Of a stretch of DNA of 64,000 nucleotides, positions 58,794 to 64,000 are shown piece by piece. The DNA comes from Nitrobacteraceae bacterium AZCC 2146 (GTDB lineage Bacteria; Pseudomonadota; Alphaproteobacteria; Rhizobiales; Xanthobacteraceae): contig JBAGRP010000001.1 of NCBI GenBank assembly GCA_036924855.1, positions 3,348,001 to 3,412,000 of the forward strand, written 5' to 3'. Made by a program: the position numbers and the translations under genes. The notes beneath the pieces are model-generated. The model searched no databases and was not told where the DNA came from. It saw only the letters and a list, made by a program, of their open reading frames with translations. Each line of letters begins with the position of its first letter. Position 1 is the stretch's first letter.

Positions 58794-60107
58794 ATGCCCG
58801 ACCTCAACGACACCCACGAATTCCTGCTCACCACGGCCCGCTCATTTGGCGCGGAAGTGACCTCGCCGTGGTTTTATTTCCAGCTCGGGTTGATGATGGC
58901 CGGCGGCGGAATGGCCTTTGCGATCGGAGCCGCCATCCGGTCCCGGATCGACATGACCTCGCTGGCGATGGGCTGGCCGGCGCCGCTGCGGATGTTCGCG
59001 CGCATCCTGATCGGCAGTTCATCCACCGCCGCCTTCGCGGTGCTGATGACCATCGACCGGGTCGTGATGCTGAACTCAACCTGGCCGAGCCGCAGCTATC
59101 TGCTCGCAGTGTCTGCCAAGCTGGCGCTGGCGTGGCTGGTGATAAGGCTCGTCACCAGCGTGATCCGCAATGAATTCATGGTCCGGCTGGTCTCGATCTC
59201 GGCCTGGTTCGTCGCGGCGCTCAGCATTCTTGGCCAGCTCGATCCGACCGTCGAGATGCTGGATTCGATCGGCATCGAACTCGGCGGTCTCAGGCTGACG
59301 CCGCTGCTGCTGATCAAACTCGGCGTGCTGCTGGCCGTGGCGCTGTGGCTGTCGAACGTCGCCAGCAATTTCATCGAGGGCCGGATCAACCAGTCCCGCG
59401 ACCTGACGCCATCGATCCAGGTGCTGCTGACCAAGCTGGTGCGGCTGCTGCTGATGATCTTCGCCGTCGCGCTGGTGATGGGCGCGGTTGGCATCAACCT
59501 CTCGGCGCTAGCGGTGTTTTCCGGTGCGGTCGGCGTCGGCATCGGTTTCGGCCTGCAGAAGATCGTCGCCAATTTCATCAGCGGCGTGATCCTGCTGGCC
59601 GACAAGTCGGTGAAGCCGGGCGATCTCGTGACCATCGGCGACAGTTCCGGCCGGATCAGCGCGATGAATACGCGCTATATTTCGGTCGCCGCTGGCGATG
59701 GCCGCGAATTCCTGATCCCGAACGAGGACCTGATCACCCAGAAGGTGGTGAACTGGACCTACACCGACAAGGACACGCTGATAAAAGTCAATTTCGGCAC
59801 CAACTACGATGCCGATCCGCGGCTGGTGTGCAAGCTGGCCATCGAGGTGGCTGCCGCAACACCTCGCGCCACCAAGCTGAAGCCGCCGAACTGCATCCTC
59901 ACCGAATTCGCCGAGGCCGGCATGAAGTTCTCGCTGACGTTCTGGATCTCCGAGCCGGACGGCATGGACATCGTCCGCAGCGACGTCATGCTGTCGCTGT
60001 GGGATGCGTTCAAGCGCGAGGGCATCCGGGTGCCCTATCCGGTCCGCGAATTGCGGATTCGCGGCGGCGCGCTGCCGGTGGAAACCACCGTCGAAGTCCC
60101 CACCTGA
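58794..60107 (+). CDS. Mechanosensitive channel of the MscS family
   Basis: A 437-residue protein with about five to six membrane helices and the MscS pore helix and beta domain: [50 protein letters not shown], then [18 protein letters not shown], typical. The C-terminal cytoplasmic domain follows. It releases solutes at hypo-osmotic shock; its neighbour, the K+/H+ antiporter, is also osmotic. The ATG at 58794 gives [12 protein letters not shown]; a longer reading from 58656 adds a Cys/Met-rich leader and was rejected. Confidence 0.94.
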   Translation: MPDLNDTHEFLLTTARSFGAEVTSPWFYFQLGLMMAGGGMAFAIGAAIRSRIDMTSLAMGWPAPLRMFARILIGSSSTAAFAVLMTIDRVVMLNSTWPSRSYLLAVSAKLALAWLVIRLVTSVIRNEFMVRLVSISAWFVAALSILGQLDPTVEMLDSIGIELGGLRLTPLLLIKLGVLLAVALWLSNVASNFIEGRINQSRDLTPSIQVLLTKLVRLLLMIFAVALVMGAVGINLSALAVFSGAVGVGIGFGLQKIVANFISGVILLADKSVKPGDLVTIGDSSGRISAMNTRYISVAAGDGREFLIPNEDLITQKVVNWTYTDKDTLIKVNFGTNYDADPRLVCKLAIEVAAATPRATKLKPPNCILTEFAEAGMKFSLTFWISEPDGMDIVRSDVMLSLWDAFKREGIRVPYPVRELRIRGGALPVETTVEVPT

Positions 60108-60112
60108 TCGTC

Positions 60113-60826
60113 ATGAAATTTGCCGTCGAACTCGTTCCGGCGACGCTGCTGCGGCGCTACAAGCGCTTCCTCGCCGACGTCGAGCTGGCCGATGGCAGCG
60201 TGATCACCGCCCATGTCGCCAATCCCGGCGCCATGACCGGACTGCAGGCAACCGGCGCGCGGGTCTGGCTGTCGAAATCACCAAGCGCGACGCGCAAGCT
60301 GCCGTATTCGTGGGAACTGATCGAAGCCGATTTCGGCGGCGGCTCTGAACTGGTCGGCGTCAACACCATGCACCCCAACGCTATCGTCGCGGAGGCGCTG
60401 GCCGCGCAGGCGATCCCGGAGCTGGCCGGCTATGCCAATATCCGCCGCGAGGTGAAGTATGGTGTGGCGTCACGGGTCGATTTCCTGCTGGAAGATCCGG
60501 CGCGTCCGCTTTGCTATGTCGAGGTCAAGAACGTGCACATGATGCGCCGGCAGGGCCTCGCCGAATTTCCGGATTCGGTGACGGCGCGCGGCGCCCGGCA
60601 TCTGGAAGAACTGGCGATCGTGGCGGCAACTGGTGCCCGCGCCGTGATGCTGTTCGTGATCCAGATCGGCTCCTCGACCGCCTTCGCGCTGGCCCGCGAC
60701 ATCGATCCGGCCTATGGACGGGCTTTCGACATGGCCCACGTCGCGGGCGTCGAGGCGATCGCCTATACCTGCGGGATCAGCCGCGATGGCCTCGTCCTGG
60801 CTGGGCCGGTGCCAATCGAGCCATAA
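60113..60826 (+). CDS. sfsA: SfsA family protein
   Basis: A 237-residue SfsA protein: [38 protein letters not shown] at the start, then [12 protein letters not shown] and [15 protein letters not shown], the conserved [23 protein letters not shown], with Asp and E-x-K like a PD-(D/E)xK nuclease, and [17 protein letters not shown]. coli SfsA was named for stimulating maltose genes and is thought to bind DNA; its function is not established. It begins 6 nt after the MscS stop and may be in the same transcript. Confidence 0.95.
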   Translation: MKFAVELVPATLLRRYKRFLADVELADGSVITAHVANPGAMTGLQATGARVWLSKSPSATRKLPYSWELIEADFGGGSELVGVNTMHPNAIVAEALAAQAIPELAGYANIRREVKYGVASRVDFLLEDPARPLCYVEVKNVHMMRRQGLAEFPDSVTARGARHLEELAIVAATGARAVMLFVIQIGSSTAFALARDIDPAYGRAFDMAHVAGVEAIAYTCGISRDGLVLAGPVPIEP

Positions 60827-60945
60827 CAGAGCCATGAGAATAGAGCCATGCGCGGCAGCTCTGGCTTGCGCTGAGCGCCCCGATCATTAAATTGGGACTT
60901 CAAACCACACATTCCCGTCACAGACCCGCCTGGCAAGATCACCTG

Positions 60946-61770
60946 ATGAGCTACGTCGAAGCCTCCGAAACCTCCCAGCGCAAGACCGGGCAGATCAAGC
61001 TGCACGGCCCCGGCGCCTTTGCCGGCATGCGCAAGGCTGGCGCGCTGGTATCTCTGTGCCTCGACGACCTCACCGATCTGGTCAAACCGGGCGTGCTGAC
61101 CTCCGAGATCGACGATTTCGTCCGCAATTTCGCCTTCAGCAACGGCGCCTACCCCGCTACCCTGATGTACCGCGGCTACCGCTATTCCACCTGCACCTCG
61201 ATCAACCACGTGGTCTGCCACGGCATGCCCGGCGACCGCGCGCTGAAGGAAGGCGACATCGTCAATATCGACGTCACCTTCATCGTCGATGGCTGGTATG
61301 GCGATTCCAGCCGGATGTACGCCGTCGGACCGATTGCCCGGAAGGCCGAACGGCTGATCGACGTCACCTATGAATCGCTGATGCGCGGCATCGCCGCCGT
61401 GAAGCCCGGCGCCACCACCGGCGACATCGGCCACGCCATCCAGAGCTTCGTCGAACCGCAGCAGATGAGCGTGGTCCGCGATTTCTGCGGCCACGGCCTC
61501 GGCCGCATGTTCCACGACGAGCCGAACATCATCCATGTCGGCCGCCCCGGCGAAGGCGTGCCGCTGAAGCCCGGCATGTTGTTCACCATCGAGCCGATGA
61601 TCAATCTCGGCAAGCCGCACGTCAAAGTGCTGTCCGATGGCTGGACCGCGGTGACCCGCGACCGCTCGCTGTCGGCCCAGTTCGAACACACCGTCGGCGT
61701 CACCCCCACCGGGGTCGAGATTTTCACGCTGTCGAAGCGGCACGGCGAAAAGCCGCCGACTGCGGCTTGA
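60946..61770 (+). CDS. map: Methionine aminopeptidase type I
   Basis: A 274-residue metalloenzyme that removes the initiator Met after deformylation. Metal ligands lie in NIDVTFIVDGWYGDSSRMY (two Asp), FCGHGLGRMFHDEPNI (His), and FTIEPMINLG and SAQFEHTVGV (Glu). The start MSYVEASETSQ was chosen; the longer frame (60892) has a His/Arg-rich leader. The substrate pathway links it to fmt and def earlier in the window. map followed by radC is a common rhizobial order. Confidence 0.96.
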   Translation: MSYVEASETSQRKTGQIKLHGPGAFAGMRKAGALVSLCLDDLTDLVKPGVLTSEIDDFVRNFAFSNGAYPATLMYRGYRYSTCTSINHVVCHGMPGDRALKEGDIVNIDVTFIVDGWYGDSSRMYAVGPIARKAERLIDVTYESLMRGIAAVKPGATTGDIGHAIQSFVEPQQMSVVRDFCGHGLGRMFHDEPNIIHVGRPGEGVPLKPGMLFTIEPMINLGKPHVKVLSDGWTAVTRDRSLSAQFEHTVGVTPTGVEIFTLSKRHGEKPPTAA

Positions 61771-61892
61771 TCCAGTGCGCCTGATCCAGGGCACTTGATC
61801 TAAGGGTGTTTTCCGACCTCGGGCAATTCGTAGTTGCAAAAACTGTCGGGCACGGCATGCTGGTGTGCATCGCTCACTGACCTGTTGCGTCC

Positions 61893-62612
61893 ATGCCCGC
61901 AGATGCCAACGATCCGATATCCCCATCAGGCCTCGCCGAAGCGCCGCATTACCACGGCCATCGCGAACGGCTGCGCGAACGTTTCCGCGGCGTCGGCGCC
62001 GATGCGCTGAGCGATTACGAATTGCTTGAGATGGTGTTGTTTCGTGCGCTGCCGCGCCGCGACGTCAAACCGCTGGCGAAATCGCTGATCACAAAATTCG
62101 GCTCCTTCGCCGAAGCTGTACATGCGCCAGATGCGCGTTTGCGCGAAGTCGGCGGCCTCGGCGAGGCCGCGATCACCGAGATCAAGCTGATCGCGGCCGC
62201 CGCGAACCGTGTCGCCAAGGGCCAATTGAAGCAGCGCACCGTATTGTCGTCATGGGCGACGGTGATCGACTATTGCCGAACCGCGATGGCATTCGCCGAC
62301 AAGGAGCAGTTCCGCATCCTGTTTCTCGACAAGCGCAACCAGCTGATCTCGGACGAGGTGCAGCAGGTCGGCACCGTCGATCACACGCCGGTCTATCCGC
62401 GCGAGGTGGTGAAGCGCGCGCTGGAATTATCGGCGACCGCCATCATCATGGTGCACAACCATCCCTCCGGCGATCCGACGCCGTCGCAGGCCGATGTGCA
62501 GATGACCAAGGCGGTGATCGATGTCGCCGCGCCGCTCGGGATTTCGGTGCACGACCACATCATCGTCGGCAAGAACGGACATGCGAGTTTGAAGGGGCTG
62601 AAGCTGATCTAG
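61893..62612 (+). CDS. radC: RadC family JAB-domain protein
   Basis: A 239-residue RadC/YsxA-type protein. The N-terminal helix-hairpin-helix region (about 20-100; [41 protein letters not shown]) precedes the JAB/MPN metallo domain with the motif [18 protein letters not shown] (H-x-H-x-D) and upstream Glu in [10 protein letters not shown]. Despite the name, a DNA repair role is not proven in bacteria. It follows map by 122 bp and overlaps the convergent Inh-type gene by 4 nt at the stop. Confidence 0.93.
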   Translation: MPADANDPISPSGLAEAPHYHGHRERLRERFRGVGADALSDYELLEMVLFRALPRRDVKPLAKSLITKFGSFAEAVHAPDARLREVGGLGEAAITEIKLIAAAANRVAKGQLKQRTVLSSWATVIDYCRTAMAFADKEQFRILFLDKRNQLISDEVQQVGTVDHTPVYPREVVKRALELSATAIIMVHNHPSGDPTPSQADVQMTKAVIDVAAPLGISVHDHIIVGKNGHASLKGLKLI

Positions 62613-63316
62613 TTATTCCGCATCAGGATGACCGGATCGGCGCTGTCCGGCACGCGGCGCCATTGCGCATTGTCGTCGGCCTCGAAATGCCAGGTCTCGC
62701 CGCTGGCGGACATCATCAGCAATTCGCCGCGCTCAAGTCGCCATACCGTCGGATTGAAATTCACGACAATGGGATCGCAGCGCGGCTTCAGGAACACCGC
62801 AAAATTGTCCGGCGTGGCTTCGGTGTTGGTCAGGGTCAGGCCGCAGATCGCGCGGCCATTGCCGCGCACCACCGACCAGTCGCCGATCATCTGATCCATC
62901 GATTTCGCCAGCGACCGCGCTGCCGCAAGATTCTGCAGGATGTAGACGCCCTCACCGGTTCGCAGGCCCTCGAAGATGCCGCTCTCGACTTCCGTGAAGT
63001 CGATCACCGCCTGGCCGGTCGCATCCTGCAGTCGCACGATATCGAGGCCCCTCACGCTCCACGCCGTGATGTCTTTGGTGAACGGCAAAGCCTTCGGGCA
63101 AGCTGGCTCCAGCTCCAGCTTCAGCCCCTGCGGCGAGCCGTCACCTTTCAAGGTGACGACGCAGGTCTTGCTGCGTTCGGTGGTGGACAATTCCCATTGT
63201 CCAACCATGTCTTTCTTCAAGCTCCCGGCGTCCTGCGCCCGCCCCGGCACGCCACCGAGCATCACGCCGGCGATGGCCAGCGCGACACATCGGCCGCTAA
63301 CGGACAGCGGGCCCAT
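62609..63316 (-). CDS. Secreted AprI/Inh-type metalloprotease-inhibitor-domain protein
   Basis: A 235-residue exported protein. The signal peptide is [28 protein letters not shown]. The mature part holds two copies of the Inh-type beta-barrel: the first has [23 protein letters not shown] and the second [23 protein letters not shown], each with the W...C pattern of the family; CPKALPF and CDPIVVN give the partner cysteines. Known members inhibit serralysin-type metalloproteases in the periplasm. No protease gene is near. Its start is 2 nt from the hydroxyacid dehydrogenase stop, so they form an operon. Confidence 0.85.
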   Translation of the reverse strand: MGPLSVSGRCVALAIAGVMLGGVPGRAQDAGSLKKDMVGQWELSTTERSKTCVVTLKGDGSPQGLKLELEPACPKALPFTKDITAWSVRGLDIVRLQDATGQAVIDFTEVESGIFEGLRTGEGVYILQNLAAARSLAKSMDQMIGDWSVVRGNGRAICGLTLTNTEATPDNFAVFLKPRCDPIVVNFNPTVWRLERGELLMMSASGETWHFEADDNAQWRRVPDSADPVILMRNN

Positions 63317-63318
63317 GA

Positions 63319-64000
63319 TCAGCGGCCTTTCACCGGCGTTTCCGGAATCGGCGTCATCGGCGCCTTGCCGGTGAACCAGAGCTTGAGGTTATCGACCACC
63401 AGTTGATCCATCGCGTTGCGCGTCACCACCGACGCCGAACCGATATGCGGCAGCAGCACAACGTTCTGCATCGCGCGAAGTTCATCCGGCACTTTCGGTT
63501 CCTGCGCAAACACATCAAGGCCGGCGGCGAGAATGGTTCCGGATTTCAGCGCGGCAATCAAAGCGGGCTCGTCGATCACCGAGCCACGGGCGACGTTGAC
63601 GATGATGCCGCGCGGACCGAGCGCGCTCATGACCTCGGCGTTGATCAGGTTGGCCGTCGATGGTCCACCCGGCGTGATGACGATCAGCGTATCGACGAGC
63701 TTCGCCATCTCGATCAGGTTTGGATAGTGCTTGTAGGAAACACCCGCGGCCGGATTGCGCGAATGATAGACGACCGGCACCAGCGAAGCGTCAAGGCGAC
63801 GTCCGATCGCCTGGCCGATGCGGCCCATGCCAACCATGCCGACCTTGCGATCGCGGAGCGAGCCGACGCTCAAAGGATAAGGCTGCGTCAGCCACAGGCC
63901 GGAACGCAGATAGCGATCAGCCTTGATGAATTCGCGCGCGGTAGCGATGAACAGGCCGAGCGCGGTGTCGGCGACTTCTTCGGTCAGCACATCCGGCGTG
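63319..64000 (-). CDS. D-2-hydroxyacid dehydrogenase, C-terminal part (partial)
   Basis: The 3' part of a D-isomer-specific 2-hydroxyacid dehydrogenase; the 5' end lies beyond the right edge. Visible are the NAD-binding motif VGMVGMGRIGQAIGRRL, the conserved LIVITPGGPSTANLINAEVMSALGPRGIIVNVARGSVIDEPALIAAL with the Arg, DVFAQEPKVPDELRAMQNVVLLPHIGS with Glu and the catalytic His. It reduces a 2-keto acid (glyoxylate, hydroxypyruvate or similar). The frame continues to the edge (TPDVLTEEVADTALG). It forms a unit with the downstream Inh-type gene. Confidence 0.9.
   Translation of the reverse strand, partial: TPDVLTEEVADTALGLFIATAREFIKADRYLRSGLWLTQPYPLSVGSLRDRKVGMVGMGRIGQAIGRRLDASLVPVVYHSRNPAAGVSYKHYPNLIEMAKLVDTLIVITPGGPSTANLINAEVMSALGPRGIIVNVARGSVIDEPALIAALKSGTILAAGLDVFAQEPKVPDELRAMQNVVLLPHIGSASVVTRNAMDQLVVDNLKLWFTGKAPMTPIPETPVKGR

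Noticed and set aside
59345..60112. N-terminal extension of the sfsA frame through the MscS gene
   Set aside because: It is an out-of-frame reading of the MscS gene; SfsA begins at the conserved [13 protein letters not shown] at 60113.
1..64000. tRNA genes, prophage, integron, CRISPR array or secretion-system islands
   Set aside because: I looked for T-loop/anticodon patterns, phage structural genes, integrases and direct-repeat arrays and saw none; the only RNA gene recognised is the SRP RNA.

Overview
The window is a GC-rich chromosomal segment of an alphaproteobacterium. Gene content and order point to the order Rhizobiales (Hyphomicrobiales), most likely the Bradyrhizobium/Rhodopseudomonas family (Nitrobacteraceae). 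The indicators are the dnaX-ybaB-recR cluster with an adjacent SRP RNA gene, fmt-def-truA, map-radC, and the pckA / chvI-chvG-hprK-EIIA-HPr block typical of rhizobia. Protein style and repeat families also fit. I cannot name the genus. Most of the segment is dense core genome with short gaps and many 1-4 nt start/stop overlaps. I saw no prophage, integron, CRISPR array, tRNA or intact insertion sequence.

Layout. 0-6 kb: the end of dapD, a DUF805 protein, dapE and a nucleosidase (+), converging on truA, fmt and def (-). The divergent def/rmuC gap holds a 24-bp-phased array of CtrA-type boxes. 6-11 kb: rmuC and an AmpG-like permease (+), then a replication/repair cluster on the minus strand (dnaX, ybaB, recR, a small secreted protein) with the 4.5S RNA gene upstream of dnaX. 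11-19 kb: HIT protein, nudC, a PfkB kinase and an Lrp-type regulator (+), then a phosphohexomutase, a retropepsin-like protease and hrpB (-). 19-28 kb: an acyltransferase-3 protein, polA, a GIY-YIG gene enclosed by inverted palindromes, a LysE exporter, a glutathione transferase, and a LysR regulator divergent from a split chromate transporter. 28-35 kb: pyrE, an antiporter, a DUF2865 protein, the remnant of a second GIY-YIG gene, and glgP.

35-42 kb: pckA (-) and a HugZ-like flavoprotein (-) lie divergent from chvI-chvG-hprK-EIIA-HPr (+). This is the acid/envelope-stress two-component system joined to the incomplete regulatory PTS of alphaproteobacteria. 42-46 kb: an accessory-looking marR-hydrolase-membrane protein-MFS operon and an ArnT/PMT-like glycosyltransferase (-). 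46-57 kb: lepA, a branched-chain-type ABC binding protein, a PAS-GGDEF-EAL protein, mepA and a molybdate uptake operon (molbindin, secreted protein, modA, modB, modC). 57-64 kb: a K+/H+ antiporter, MscS channel, sfsA, map, radC, an Inh-type inhibitor protein, and the 3' part of a D-2-hydroxyacid dehydrogenase that runs off the end.

The strongest unusual signals are: (1) the phased TTAA-N7-TTAA array upstream of rmuC; (2) a 365-bp GIY-YIG unit with 31-bp terminal inverted repeats that are themselves palindromes and carry a compensatory base-pair change, plus a decayed second unit 7.5 kb away; (3) a DNA polymerase I whose proofreading carboxylates are mostly lost; (4) a palindromic repeat translated in frame inside hrpB; (5) a ModC without its TOBE domain next to a free-standing molbindin.
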